From contig NZ_JBBHJW010000014.1 of the NCBI RefSeq assembly GCF_037482845.1, positions 1 through 64,000 of the forward strand: a DNA stretch of 64,000 bases, given 5' to 3'. Positions 23,916 through 33,069 of the stretch are shown in pieces. Position 1 is the stretch's first letter, and the number at the start of each line of letters is the position of its first letter. The translations under genes were made by a program, and so were the position numbers. This stretch comes from Paucibacter_B soli (lineage in GTDB: Bacteria > Pseudomonadota > Gammaproteobacteria > Burkholderiales > Burkholderiaceae_C). The notes below the pieces were generated by a model. The model ran no database searches and was not told the DNA's origin. It worked only from the letters and a program-made list of their open reading frames with translations.

Positions 23916-24473
23916 ATGAGCAAGGCCTTCACCAAGGAAAACGACGGCGACGACGACGAAGACATGGCGCTGCCCGCGCTGCCGTCGGGCGCGCGCAACT
24001 ACATCACCCCCGAGGGCTATGCGCGGCTGCGTGCCGAGTTCATGACCCTGCTGGACGAGGAACGCCCCAAGATCGTCGAGATCGTCTCCTGGGCGGCCAA
24101 GAATGGCGACCGTTCGGAGAACGGCGACTATCTCTACGGCAAGAAACGCCTGCGCGAGATCGACCGCCGCCTGCGTTTCCTCACCAAACGCCTGGACATC
24201 GCCGAGGTGGCCGACCCCAGCCTGCACCATGGCAGCGACCAGATCTTCTTCGGCGCCACCGTCACCTATGCCAATACCAAGGGCGAGGAGCGCACCATCA
24301 CCATCAAGGGCATCGACGAGAGCGACAGCCTGAACGGCGAGGTGAGCTGGGTCTCACCGATCGCGCGCGCGCTGCTGAAGGCGCGTGAGGGCGACGAGGT
24401 GCAGTTGATGACGCCCGGCGGGCTGGAGCGCCTGGAGGTGCTCGAAGTGATGTACCCGAAACCTAAGGCTTGA
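23916..24473 (+). CDS. greB: transcription elongation factor GreB
   Basis: A 185-residue Gre factor: N-terminal coiled coil that enters the polymerase secondary channel, with the tip acidic residues in GDRSENGDYLYGKKRLREIDRRLRFL, and a C-terminal FKBP-like domain (SWVSPIARALLKAREGDEV). The order of basic residues and the YGKKR motif are of GreB rather than GreA type. It has an acidic N-terminal extension (ENDGDDDEDM). Its 3' end overlaps the 3' end of the convergent spoT gene by 11 bases. Confidence 0.95.
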   Translation: MSKAFTKENDGDDDEDMALPALPSGARNYITPEGYARLRAEFMTLLDEERPKIVEIVSWAAKNGDRSENGDYLYGKKRLREIDRRLRFLTKRLDIAEVADPSLHHGSDQIFFGATVTYANTKGEERTITIKGIDESDSLNGEVSWVSPIARALLKAREGDEVQLMTPGGLERLEVLEVMYPKPKA

Positions 24474-26736
24474 TGCGCCAGGCCCGCAGCACTGCGGGTG
24501 AGCGCTTGAGGGTGCGCAGCACATCGGCCAGGTGCAGGCGATCGCGCACGCTCAGCAGCAGCTGCATCTCGGCGGTCTCGCGCGCCTGCGCCTCGTCGGT
24601 CATCGCGATATGGGTGATGTCGGCCTCGGCGGCGCTGACGGCCGTGGCAATCTGCGCCAGCACGCCCTTGCCGTTCTTCATCAGCACGCCCACGGCGGCC
24701 TCGAAGCTGCGGCTCAGTTCCTCGCCCCAGGCCACCGCGATCCAATGCTCGCTGTCGCGCTGGAACAGGCGCCGCCCGACCTGGCATTCACCGGTATGTA
24801 CCACCAGGCCCTCGCCGCGGCCCAGATAGCCCTTGATGTCGTCGCCCGGGATCGGGCGGCAGCAGCTCGCCAGCCGCACCGAGGCGCCCTCGGTGCCGTC
24901 GATCGTGACCTGGCCCTGGGCCGGGCCGTCGTCGGCGCCAAAGCGACCCATGCTGAGCATCACTGCGTCGGGGCGCTGGCCCTGCTCGGCCAGCATGCGT
25001 GCCAGCTTCTTGGCCACGATGGTGGCGATCTTGCGGCCCAGGCCGATCTCGATCAACAACTCGTCCACATGGCGGTTGCCGGCCCAGCGGGCCAGGTCTT
25101 GCCAGAGCTGGGCGGCGCTGTTGTCCTCGTCGTCCAGGCCGGGCATGGCCAGGCCTTCGGCTCGCAGGGCCTGGGCCAGCATCTTCTGCCCGAGCTCGCG
25201 CGACTCTTCCTGTTCCAGGTTCTTGAGGAAATGGCGGATCTTGGAGCGCGCGCGGCCGGTGCGCACAAAACTCAGCCAGGCGGGATTGGGGCGGGCACCG
25301 GCGGCGCTGATGATCTCCACCACATCGCCGCTGCGCAGTTCGGCGCGCAGCGGTACCGGCTCGCCGTTGACCTTGGCGGCCACGCAATGGTCGCCCACGT
25401 CCGAATGGATGGCGTAGGCGAAGTCCACCGGCGTGGCGCCGCGCGGCAGCGCCATGATCTTGGACTTGGGCGTGAAGACATAGACCGCATCCGGGAACAG
25501 ATCGATCTTCACATGTTCCAGGAATTCGTTGGCGTCGCGCGTCTCGTCCTGGATGTCGATGAGCGACTGCAGCCAGCGCGAACCCAGCTGCTGGGCCGCC
25601 AGCGGGTCGCCCTTGTTCTTGTAGAGCCAATGCGCGGCCACGCCTTTTTCCGCCACCATATGCATGGTCTCGGTGCGCATCTGGAACTCCACCGGCGTGC
25701 CCAAGGGGCTCACCAGGGTGGTGTGCAGCGACTGGTAGCCATTCGGCTTGGGGATGGCGATGTAGTCCTTGAAGCGACCGGGCTGCGGCTTGTAGAGCTG
25801 GTGCAGCACGCCCAGTGCCAGATAGCAATCGGGCAGCTCGGCCACGATGATGCGAAAGCCGAAGATGTCGCTTACCTGGGCAAAGCTCAGGTGTTTCTCG
25901 CGCATCTTCTTGTAGATCGAGAACAGGGTCTTCTCGCGGCCCTGGATCTCGGCCTTCTGGCCAGCCTCGTTGAAGGCCTTGATGACGTCGCGCTCGATGC
26001 GCGAGACCAGATCGCGCCGATTCCCGCGCGCTTTCGCGATCGCCTTGGACAGGGCGGCGTGACGCCAGGGGTGGATGTACTGGAAGGAGAGCTCCTGCAG
26101 CTCGCGGTAGATCTCGTTGAGCCCCAGGCGGTGTGCGATCGGGGCATAGATGTCGAGGGTTTCGCGCGCGATGCGGCGGCGCTTCTCGAAGGCCATCGCC
26201 CCCATGGTGCGCATATTGTGCAGGCGGTCGGCCAGCTTGATCAGGATCACACGCACATCGCGTGCCATCGCCAGCAGCATCTTGCGGAAGCTTTCGGCCT
26301 GCGACTCCTCCTTGGTGGAGAACTGCAGCTTGTCCAGCTTGGTGAGCCCGTCCACCAACTCGGCGGTAGGGGCCTCGAAGCGCTCGATCAGCTCGGTCTT
26401 GGTGACCCCGCAGTCCTCCATGGCGTCGTGCATCAGCGCGGCCATGATGGCCTGGGCGTCCAGGCGCCAATCGGCACAGATGCCGGCCACCGCGATCGGG
26501 TGGGTGATATAGGGCTCGCCGCTAGCCCGAAACTGCCCCAGATGGGCCTCGTCGGCGAACTTGTAGGCCTCGCGGATGCGCTTGATGTCGCCCTTGGGCA
26601 GGTAGGCGAGCTTGTGCAGCAGGGCGTCAAAAGACGCCGCCTCGGCCTGTGTCGGTTCCGGGCTGGTCTTGGTAATGCCCGACAGGCCGCCGAGGGCGGC
26701 GGGCAGGCGAGCGACGGCGAAGGATCGAAAACCCAT
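24463..26736 (-). CDS. spoT: bifunctional (p)ppGpp synthetase/hydrolase
   Basis: A 757-residue RelA/SpoT enzyme of the stringent response. The hydrolase site is intact (HDAMED, His103/Asp104, Glu107/Asp108), so it can degrade ppGpp; the synthetase core includes FKDYIAIPKPNGYQSLHT. TGS domain (VYVFTPKSKIMALPRGATPVDFAYAIHS), helical and conserved-cysteine regions (ASCCRPIPGDDIKGYL) and a C-terminal ACT domain follow. It is downstream of gmk and rpoZ on the same strand, the conserved gmk-rpoZ-spoT order. An intrinsic terminator after rpoZ suggests partly separate expression. Confidence 0.97.
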   Translation of the reverse strand: MGFRSFAVARLPAALGGLSGITKTSPEPTQAEAASFDALLHKLAYLPKGDIKRIREAYKFADEAHLGQFRASGEPYITHPIAVAGICADWRLDAQAIMAALMHDAMEDCGVTKTELIERFEAPTAELVDGLTKLDKLQFSTKEESQAESFRKMLLAMARDVRVILIKLADRLHNMRTMGAMAFEKRRRIARETLDIYAPIAHRLGLNEIYRELQELSFQYIHPWRHAALSKAIAKARGNRRDLVSRIERDVIKAFNEAGQKAEIQGREKTLFSIYKKMREKHLSFAQVSDIFGFRIIVAELPDCYLALGVLHQLYKPQPGRFKDYIAIPKPNGYQSLHTTLVSPLGTPVEFQMRTETMHMVAEKGVAAHWLYKNKGDPLAAQQLGSRWLQSLIDIQDETRDANEFLEHVKIDLFPDAVYVFTPKSKIMALPRGATPVDFAYAIHSDVGDHCVAAKVNGEPVPLRAELRSGDVVEIISAAGARPNPAWLSFVRTGRARSKIRHFLKNLEQEESRELGQKMLAQALRAEGLAMPGLDDEDNSAAQLWQDLARWAGNRHVDELLIEIGLGRKIATIVAKKLARMLAEQGQRPDAVMLSMGRFGADDGPAQGQVTIDGTEGASVRLASCCRPIPGDDIKGYLGRGEGLVVHTGECQVGRRLFQRDSEHWIAVAWGEELSRSFEAAVGVLMKNGKGVLAQIATAVSAAEADITHIAMTDEAQARETAEMQLLLSVRDRLHLADVLRTLKRSPAVLRAWRIKP

Positions 26737-26770
26737 GGTCCGAATTTAACGCATGCGCGCAGCAGGCCGG

Positions 26771-26800
26771 AAAAAGACAAAGGGCGCCCGAAGGCGCCCC
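26771..26800 (-). terminator. intrinsic terminator after rpoZ
   Basis: On the minus strand GGGGCGCC-TTCG-GGCGCCCT is followed by TTGTCTTTTT. It lies 20 bases after the rpoZ stop and before the spoT start, so it would limit read-through into spoT; some attenuation rather than full termination is possible. Confidence 0.8.
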
Positions 26801-26819
26801 TGGCTGGTCGGCCGTGACC

Positions 26820-27023
26820 TCAGACCGGCACCTTGCGCAGCATCTCGATGCCGACTTCGCCGGCGGCGATCTCGCGCAGGGCGGTGACGCCGGGCTTGTT
26901 CTTGCTTTCGATCTTGGGCGTGTGGCCCTGGCTCAGCATGCGGGCGCGATAGGTCGCGGCGAGCACCAGCTGGAAGCGGTTCGGGATCTTGGTCAGGCAG
27001 TCTTCAACGGTGATGCGGGCCAT
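26820..27023 (-). CDS. rpoZ: RNA polymerase omega subunit
   Basis: A 67-residue omega subunit that helps assemble the beta' subunit and is needed for one ppGpp site on RNA polymerase. The start MARITVEDCLTKIPNRFQLV and the core AATYRARML are diagnostic. It lies between gmk and spoT, linking nucleotide supply, polymerase and stringent response. Confidence 0.97.
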   Translation of the reverse strand: MARITVEDCLTKIPNRFQLVLAATYRARMLSQGHTPKIESKNKPGVTALREIAAGEVGIEMLRKVPV

Positions 27024-27054
27024 TTTTTATCCTGGTAATGAATCTTGGGGAGCG

Positions 27055-27675
27055 TCAGGGCAGGTCCAGAGCTCGGAAAACCGCGGAACGGTTGCGACGC
27101 TGAGCCGCGTATTTTAACCGCTGCGCATGCACGATGGCTTTGAGGTCGAAAAGAGCGGTCTCGAACACCGCATTCACCACCACGAAATCGAACTGCTGGG
27201 CCTGCGCCACCTCGACGCGTGCATTCGCCATGCGCTGGGCGATCACGCTCGGCTCGGTGTCGCCACGGCGCTTCAGGCGCTGCTCCAGCTCCTCCCAGCT
27301 GGGCGGCAGGATGAACACCAGCACCGCGTAGGGGAACAGCTTCTTGATCTGCAAGGCGCCCTGGAAATCGATCTCCAGCACCACGTCGTCGCCATGCGCC
27401 ATGCGGGCCTCGATGGCGGCGCGCGAGGTGCCGTAAAGGTTGCCATGCACCTCGGCCCATTCGAAGAACTCGCCGCGGTCGGCCATGGCGCGGAACTCCT
27501 CCGGCGTGGTGAACCAGTATTCGCGGCCATGCTGTTCCTGGCCGCGCGGCGCGCGCGAGGTGTGCGAGATCGAGACGTCCAGCTTGGCGTCGAGTTCCAG
27601 CAGGGCCTTCACCAAGCTGGATTTGCCGGCGCCGCTAGGGGCGGCGACGACGAAGAGATTGCCGGGGTATTCCAT
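27055..27675 (-). CDS. gmk: guanylate kinase
   Basis: A 206-residue kinase converting GMP to GDP with ATP. P-loop APSGAGKSS (12-20), the GMP-binding motif SHTSRAPRGQEQHGREYWF and the lid with EIDFQGALQIK are intact. It is 19 bases downstream of yicC on the same strand and upstream of rpoZ, so a yicC-gmk-rpoZ transcript is likely. Confidence 0.97.
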   Translation of the reverse strand: MEYPGNLFVVAAPSGAGKSSLVKALLELDAKLDVSISHTSRAPRGQEQHGREYWFTTPEEFRAMADRGEFFEWAEVHGNLYGTSRAAIEARMAHGDDVVLEIDFQGALQIKKLFPYAVLVFILPPSWEELEQRLKRRGDTEPSVIAQRMANARVEVAQAQQFDFVVVNAVFETALFDLKAIVHAQRLKYAAQRRNRSAVFRALDLP

Positions 27676-27694
27676 GGTCGGGTCTTGTGCCTGC

Positions 27695-28606
27695 TTATTC
27701 GATGTTCTGGACCTGTTCGCGCATCTGCTCGATCGCCACCTTCATCTCCACCGAGATGTTGGTGAGCTCCAGCGCGGCGGACTTGGACCCCAGGGTATTG
27801 GCCTCGCGGTGCAGCTCCTGGATCAGGAAGTCCAGGCGCTTGCCGAGCTCGCCGCCCTTCTTGAGCAGGCGCTCGATCTCTTCCAGATGGGCACGCAGGC
27901 GTGCCAGCTCCTCGGCCACGTCGATGCGGATGGCATAGGCGGCCGCCTCGTTGAGGGCGCGCTCGCGCAGCGCCTCCTCGGGTATCGTTTGGGCCGCGCC
28001 CGTGCTTGCCAGCGCCTCCTGCCAGCGCTCCAGGAAGCGCTGCTGTTGACGCTGCACCACGGCGGGCACCAGGGGCGCGGCCTGCTCGGCCAGGCCGCGC
28101 AGGGTGTCGATGCGCTCCTGCAGAATCGCCACCAGCTTTTCGCCCTCGCGCTCGCGCGCCTCGGCCAGGCCGGCCACGCACAGGCGCGCCGCCTCCAGCG
28201 TGGCCTCGTCGAGCCGCTCGGCCGCGCCGCCGCCCTTGCACCATTGCAGGATCTCGTGCACCGAGAGCGCCTGCGCCTTGGGCAGCCAGTTCTGCACCGT
28301 GCCCTCCAGGCGCGCCAGCCGGTTGAGCTGCTCGGCCTGGGGCTGGGGCCAGTTGTTGTCCCCCTCGCGCTGGGTGTTGATGCGCAACTCGATCTTGCCG
28401 CGCTTGAACGCCTTGGTGAGCAATTCGCGCAGGGAGGGCTCCAGCCCGCGCAGATCCTCGGGCATGCGGAAGCCCAGGTCGAGGAAACGCCCATTGACGG
28501 AGCGTGCTTCCACGGTCACGCTGGCGCTCGAGACGGTGCCGGTCTCGCTCGGTGAAACGGGTTGCGAGCTGGCGCTGGCGTAACCCGTCATGCTGTAAAC
28601 TGGCAT
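27695..28606 (-). CDS. yicC: YicC-family endoribonuclease
   Basis: A 303-residue protein of the YicC/YloC family, which act as endoribonucleases in E. coli and Bacillus. The N-terminus MPVYSMTGYA, the SVNGRFLDLGFRMPEDLRGLE segment and the C-terminal DUF1732 motif (GKRLDFLIQELHREANTLGSK) are characteristic. I start at the ATG at 28606; further upstream codons are weak starts. Divergent from the kinase gene, with only a few tens of bases between the starts. Confidence 0.94.
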   Translation of the reverse strand: MPVYSMTGYASASSQPVSPSETGTVSSASVTVEARSVNGRFLDLGFRMPEDLRGLEPSLRELLTKAFKRGKIELRINTQREGDNNWPQPQAEQLNRLARLEGTVQNWLPKAQALSVHEILQWCKGGGAAERLDEATLEAARLCVAGLAEAREREGEKLVAILQERIDTLRGLAEQAAPLVPAVVQRQQQRFLERWQEALASTGAAQTIPEEALRERALNEAAAYAIRIDVAEELARLRAHLEEIERLLKKGGELGKRLDFLIQELHREANTLGSKSAALELTNISVEMKVAIEQMREQVQNIE

Positions 28607-28637
28607 GAGCATTCGGTTGAGCAATCAAAGCGCGATT

Positions 28638-29606
28638 ATGTCAAAGCCGAAACCGGCGCCCTTGCCTGCAGGGACGGTAGTTGGGGGCTACCAGATCATC
28701 AAGAAGTTGGCGGCAGGCGGATTCGGTGTGGTTTATCTCGCCGAGGATCCCGAGCACCACCTGGTGGCCCTGAAGGAATACCTTCCCTCGTCCCTGGCGG
28801 AGCGCTCCCCCGGAGAACTCACTCCGCGCGTCAAGCCCGAGAAGCAGCCCCTGTATCGACTCGGGCTGCGCAGCTTCTTTGAGGAAGGGCGTTCGCTCGC
28901 CCAGATCTCGCACCCCAGCGTCGTTTCGGTGCTGAATTTCCTGCGCGAGAACGAAACCGTCTACATGGTGATGAACTATCTGCAGGGTGACACCTTGCAG
29001 GACTTCATCGTCACCGCACGCGATCTGAAGCGCGACAAGGTGTTTCGCGAGTCCACCATCCGCTCGCTTTTCGACGAGATCCTGAAGGGCTTGCGCATCG
29101 TGCACCAGCACAAGATGCTGCACCTGGACATCAAGCCGGCGAACATCTTCATCACCAACGACAACAAGGCGGTGCTCTTGGACTTCGGTGCGGCGCGCGA
29201 GGTGCTGAGCAAGGAAGGCAACTTCATCCGCCCGATGTACACGCCCGGCTTTGCCGCGCCCGAGATGTACCGCCGCGACGGCGCCCTGGGCCCCTGGACC
29301 GACATCTATGCGATCGGCGCCTGCATCTACGCCTGCATGCAGGGCTATCCGCCTAACGATGCACCGCAGCGTCTTGAAAAGGACCGCCTGGCGCTGAGCC
29401 TGTCGCGGCTGCGCAATGTCTATTCCGACAACCTCATCGAGGTGACCGAGTGGTGCATGTCGCTGGACCCGCTGGCGCGGCCGCAGAGCGTGTTCGCGTT
29501 GCAAAAGGAACTGGCGCGCGAGACCGAGCGCCGCTACACCAAGCTGAGCTTCAGCGAGCGCCTCAAACTCCAGCTTGAGAACCTCAAGGCAGGGGCCAAG
29601 GCGTGA
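28638..29606 (+). CDS. serine/threonine protein kinase
   Basis: A 322-residue soluble Hanks-type kinase. The glycine loop LAAGGFGVVYLAE, Lys46 (ALKEY), catalytic loop HLDIKPANI (Asp164) and DFG (Asp182) are all present; the residue before the catalytic Asp is Leu, not Arg, so it is a non-RD kinase. No membrane helix or sensor domain follows the kinase core. Start at the ATG at 28638 gives the family N-terminus; an in-frame ATG at 28605 would overlap the yicC start. The PP2C gene overlaps its stop (GTGA), so the pair is translationally coupled. Targets unknown. Confidence 0.93.
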   Translation: MSKPKPAPLPAGTVVGGYQIIKKLAAGGFGVVYLAEDPEHHLVALKEYLPSSLAERSPGELTPRVKPEKQPLYRLGLRSFFEEGRSLAQISHPSVVSVLNFLRENETVYMVMNYLQGDTLQDFIVTARDLKRDKVFRESTIRSLFDEILKGLRIVHQHKMLHLDIKPANIFITNDNKAVLLDFGAAREVLSKEGNFIRPMYTPGFAAPEMYRRDGALGPWTDIYAIGACIYACMQGYPPNDAPQRLEKDRLALSLSRLRNVYSDNLIEVTEWCMSLDPLARPQSVFALQKELARETERRYTKLSFSERLKLQLENLKAGAKA

Positions 29607-30514
29607 GGTTCGGCATCTATCAGGTGAGCCGACGTGGCGGCCGGGAAAAGAACGAAGACCGCATGGGGTATTGCTATACCCGCGACGCGGTGCTGTTTGC
29701 CCTCGCCGACGGCATGGGCGGCCACCCTGAGGGCGAGGTGGCGGCGCAGATCGCGCTGCAGACCGTGGCCAGCATGTTCCAGCGCGACGCCAAGCCGGTG
29801 CTGGACGACCCGAATCGCTTTCTGGAAGATGCGATCCTGGTCGCGCACCAGCAACTGCTGCGCTACGGCCAGGACAAGGGCCTCACCGACACCCCGCGCA
29901 CCACCGTGGTGGCAGGCGTGCTGCAACGTGGCAATGCCCATTGGGCGCATTGCGGCGATTCGCGCCTGTACATGGTGCGCGGCGGCGAACTGATGGCGCG
30001 CACGCGCGACCATTCCTACAGCGAGCTGCAGGAGGCCCTGGGTCGCCATGCAAATGGCGCCGAGCGCTTCAACCGCAACGTGCTGTTCACCTGCCTGGGT
30101 AGCCCCGGCAAGCCCATGATCGATATCTGCGGCCCGATTCCGCTGCAGACCGGCGACCGCTTCATGCTCTGCTCCGACGGCATGTGGAGCACGGTGAGCG
30201 ATCTGGCCATTGCCGATCAGCTCTCCACCCGCGTGATTGCGGACGCCGTGCCCGAGCTGGTGGAGCAGGCGCTGCGCAACGGCGGCACGCGCTGCGACAA
30301 TGTCACCGCGCTGGCGGTGGAATGGGAAGGTGAGGACGAGCCCGACACGGCCGACTCGATCTCGACCCAGAACCTGGCCGACGACGGCTTCGCCTCCACC
30401 ATCCAGGCGGCCGCGCTGGAAGCGCAGGAACGCCGCGAGGATCTCAGCGAAGCTGAGATCGAGCGCTCGGTACGCGAGATCCAGGATGCGATCCGCAAGG
30501 CCGGCAAAAAGTAA
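29603..30514 (+). CDS. PP2C-type protein phosphatase
   Basis: A 303-residue serine/threonine phosphatase. Metal-binding motifs are in order: NEDR (Asp19), ADGMGGH (Asp36/Gly37), WAHCGDSRLY, CSDGMW and DNVTAL. A roughly 60-residue acidic, helical C-terminal tail follows the catalytic domain. Translation starts at a GTG overlapping the kinase stop codon. It presumably reverses the kinase or controls its phosphorylation. Upstream of rph by 20 bases, so rph and rdgB may be in the same transcript. Confidence 0.94.
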   Translation: MRFGIYQVSRRGGREKNEDRMGYCYTRDAVLFALADGMGGHPEGEVAAQIALQTVASMFQRDAKPVLDDPNRFLEDAILVAHQQLLRYGQDKGLTDTPRTTVVAGVLQRGNAHWAHCGDSRLYMVRGGELMARTRDHSYSELQEALGRHANGAERFNRNVLFTCLGSPGKPMIDICGPIPLQTGDRFMLCSDGMWSTVSDLAIADQLSTRVIADAVPELVEQALRNGGTRCDNVTALAVEWEGEDEPDTADSISTQNLADDGFASTIQAAALEAQERREDLSEAEIERSVREIQDAIRKAGKK

Positions 30515-30534
30515 TCCTGAAAGGTCTTTTCCCG

Positions 30535-31266
30535 ATGTCTGCTGAAGTCCAACGCGCGGGCGAGCGCGCCGCTGCTGCTTTGCGCCCGGTGCGCATTACC
30601 CGCCACTACACCTGCCATGCCGAGGGTTCGGTGTTGATCGAGTTCGGCAACACCAAGGTCTTGTGTACCGCCTCGGTGGAAGAAAAAGTGCCGCCGCACA
30701 AGCGCGGCTCGGGCTCGGGCTGGGTCACGGCCGAGTACGGCATGCTGCCGCGCGCCACCCATACGCGCAGCGACCGCGAGGCGGCCAAGGGCAAGCAGAG
30801 CGGCCGTACCCAGGAGATCCAGCGCCTGATCGGCCGCTCACTGCGCTGCGTGTTCGATCTGGCCCTGCTGGGCGAGCGCAGCATCCACCTCGACTGCGAT
30901 GTGCTGCAGGCCGATGGTGGCACGCGCACCGCCGCGATCACTGGCGCCTATGTGGCCGCGCACGATGCGGTCAGCTGGCTGCTGGCGCAAGGCAAGATTG
31001 CCCAATCGCCCATCAAGGATGCCGTCGCCGCGATCTCGGTGGGCATGCTGGAGGGCACGCCGCTGCTGGACCTCGAGTACACCGAAGACTCGGCCTGCGA
31101 CACCGACATGAATGTGGTGATGACCGGCTCGGGCGGCTTTGTGGAACTGCAGGGCACGGCCGAGGGCCTGGCCTTCAATCGCCTGGAAATGAACGCCATG
31201 CTGGACCTGGCCGAAAAAGGCATCAAGGACCTGCTCGCGGCGCAGCGCAAGGCCCTGGGCCTGTGA
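30535..31266 (+). CDS. rph: ribonuclease PH
   Basis: A 243-residue phosphorolytic 3' exonuclease that trims tRNA precursors. RPVRITRHYTCHAEGSVLIEFGNTKVLC, the RGSGSGWVTAEYGMLPRATHTR phosphate/RNA region and the C-terminal SGGFVELQGTAEG are typical. The C-terminus is complete, unlike the frameshifted copy in E. coli K-12. Followed two bases later by rdgB. Confidence 0.97.
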   Translation: MSAEVQRAGERAAAALRPVRITRHYTCHAEGSVLIEFGNTKVLCTASVEEKVPPHKRGSGSGWVTAEYGMLPRATHTRSDREAAKGKQSGRTQEIQRLIGRSLRCVFDLALLGERSIHLDCDVLQADGGTRTAAITGAYVAAHDAVSWLLAQGKIAQSPIKDAVAAISVGMLEGTPLLDLEYTEDSACDTDMNVVMTGSGGFVELQGTAEGLAFNRLEMNAMLDLAEKGIKDLLAAQRKALGL

Positions 31267-31268
31267 GC

Positions 31269-31880
31269 ATGAAGCTGGTCCTTGCCTCCAACAACGCCAA
31301 GAAGCTCGCCGAGCTGCAGGCCCTGTTCGCGCCGCTGGGTGTGGAACTGGTGACGCAGGGCTCGCTGGGCATTGCGGAGGCCGAGGAGCCCTTCGAGAGC
31401 TTTGTGGAGAACGCGCTGGCGAAGGCGCGCCACGCCGCGGCGGCCAGCGGCCTGCCGGCGCTGGCCGACGATTCGGGCCTGGCCGTCGATGCGCTGGACG
31501 GCGCGCCCGGCGTGCTCTCGGCGCGCTATGCCACGCTGTTCGGCCAGCCCAAGTCGGACGCCGACAACAACCGCGTGCTGCTGGAGCAGCTCGCCGCCCA
31601 TGGCGAAGGCCCGCACCGCGCCCAGTTCGTCTGCGCCCTGGTGGCCGTGCGCAGCGCCCGGGATCCGGTGCCCTTGATCGCGATGGGGCGTTGGCAGGGG
31701 CAGATCTTGCCCGCGGCGCAGGGAGAGGGCGGTTTCGGCTACGACCCGCTGGTGTTCATTCCCAGCCTGGGCCAGAGCGTGGCGCAGCTGAGCGCCGAGC
31801 AGAAAAACCAGCTGAGCCATCGGGCGCTGGCTGCCGCTTCGCTGGCACAGCAACTGCGTGAGGTCTGGCAACTTGGCTGA
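31269..31880 (+). CDS. rdgB: XTP/dITP pyrophosphatase
   Basis: A 203-residue house-cleaning enzyme that hydrolyses dITP, XTP and related non-canonical nucleotides. Start MKLVLASNNAKKLAEL, the ADDSGLAVDALDGAPGVLSAR active-site segment, GEGGFGYDPLVF and the C-terminal SHRALA are family signatures. The ATG at 31269 lies just after the rph stop. Order rph-rdgB-hemW is conserved in beta- and gammaproteobacteria. Confidence 0.97.
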   Translation: MKLVLASNNAKKLAELQALFAPLGVELVTQGSLGIAEAEEPFESFVENALAKARHAAAASGLPALADDSGLAVDALDGAPGVLSARYATLFGQPKSDADNNRVLLEQLAAHGEGPHRAQFVCALVAVRSARDPVPLIAMGRWQGQILPAAQGEGGFGYDPLVFIPSLGQSVAQLSAEQKNQLSHRALAAASLAQQLREVWQLG

Positions 31881-31884
31881 GCTC

Positions 31885-33069
31885 ATGCACATGATGCGCC
31901 CCGGCACGCTGAGCCTGGCCGCCTTGCCGCCGCTCTCGCTCTATGTGCACCTGCCCTGGTGCCTCAAGAAATGCCCCTATTGCGACTTCAACTCGCATGA
32001 GTGGAAGGATGGCAGGCAACTGCCCGTGGACACCGCGCGCGCCTACCTCGGCGCGCTGCGCGCCGACCTGGAGGCCGCGCTGCCGCTGATCTGGGGTCGG
32101 CCGGTGGTAAGCATATTCATCGGCGGTGGTACGCCCAGCCTGTTTGCGCCGGAGCAGATCGCCGAGCTGATTTCCGACATCCGTGCGCGCCTGCCGCTGG
32201 AGCCCGGTTGCGAGATCACGCTGGAGGCCAACCCCGGCACCTTCGAGCGCGACCGCTTCCGTGGCTTTGCCGCGGCTGGCGTGACGCGCCTGTCGATCGG
32301 CGTGCAGAGCTTTGACGATGCCAAGCTCAAGGCCCTGGGCCGGGTGCATGACGGCGCACAGGCGCGCGTCGCGATCGAGGAGGCCGCCCAGGCCTTCGAG
32401 ACCTTCAATATCGACCTGATGTACGCGCTGCCGGGCCAGAGTCTGGCCGAGCTGGAGCAAGACCTGAGCCTGGCGCTGGGCTATGCGCCGCCGCATCTGT
32501 CCGTCTACCACCTCACCATCGAGCCGAATACGCGCTTCGCGATCGCGCCGCCGGTGGTGCCCGACGCCGATCTGGCCAGCGACATGCTGGACCTGATCAC
32601 CGCGCAAACGGGCGCCCGGGGCATGGAGCGCTACGAGGTCTCGGCCTATGCACGCGCCGGCCATCGCTGTACGCACAACCTCAACTACTGGCAGTTCGGC
32701 GACTATCTGGGCATAGGCGCGGGGGCGCACAGCAAGCTGAGCTTCCCGCACCGCGTGCTGCGCCAGGTGCGCTGGCGCGAACCGGCCAGCTATATGGCCA
32801 AGGCGGGCGAGGGCGCGGCGGTGTCCAACGAGCACGAGGTGGCGCGCAAGGAACTGCCCTTCGAGTTCATGCTCAACGCGCTGCGCCTGCGCGAGGGTGT
32901 GCCGATGCAGCAATTCCTGGAGCGCACCGGCCTGCCGCCCTCCAGCATCGCCGAGGCCTTGCAGCAGGGGCGCGGCAAGGGCCTGCTGGAGCTCGATCCG
33001 CTGCGCATCCAGCCCACGCCGCGCGGCTTCGATTTCCTCAGCGACCTGCAGTCGCTGTTCCTCGCCTAG
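31885..33069 (+). CDS. hemW: HemW, radical-SAM haem chaperone
   Basis: A 394-residue radical-SAM protein formerly called oxygen-independent coproporphyrinogen oxidase-like; HemW is now regarded as a haem-inserting chaperone. The CLKKCPYCDF motif (Cys26, 30, 33) binds the [4Fe-4S] cluster, followed by FIGGGTPSLF and the HemN-type C-terminal domain. It lacks the extra N-terminal features of true HemN. The ATG at 31885 follows the rdgB stop by four bases; upstream alternatives overlap rdgB. Confidence 0.95.
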   Translation: MHMMRPGTLSLAALPPLSLYVHLPWCLKKCPYCDFNSHEWKDGRQLPVDTARAYLGALRADLEAALPLIWGRPVVSIFIGGGTPSLFAPEQIAELISDIRARLPLEPGCEITLEANPGTFERDRFRGFAAAGVTRLSIGVQSFDDAKLKALGRVHDGAQARVAIEEAAQAFETFNIDLMYALPGQSLAELEQDLSLALGYAPPHLSVYHLTIEPNTRFAIAPPVVPDADLASDMLDLITAQTGARGMERYEVSAYARAGHRCTHNLNYWQFGDYLGIGAGAHSKLSFPHRVLRQVRWREPASYMAKAGEGAAVSNEHEVARKELPFEFMLNALRLREGVPMQQFLERTGLPPSSIAEALQQGRGKGLLELDPLRIQPTPRGFDFLSDLQSLFLA

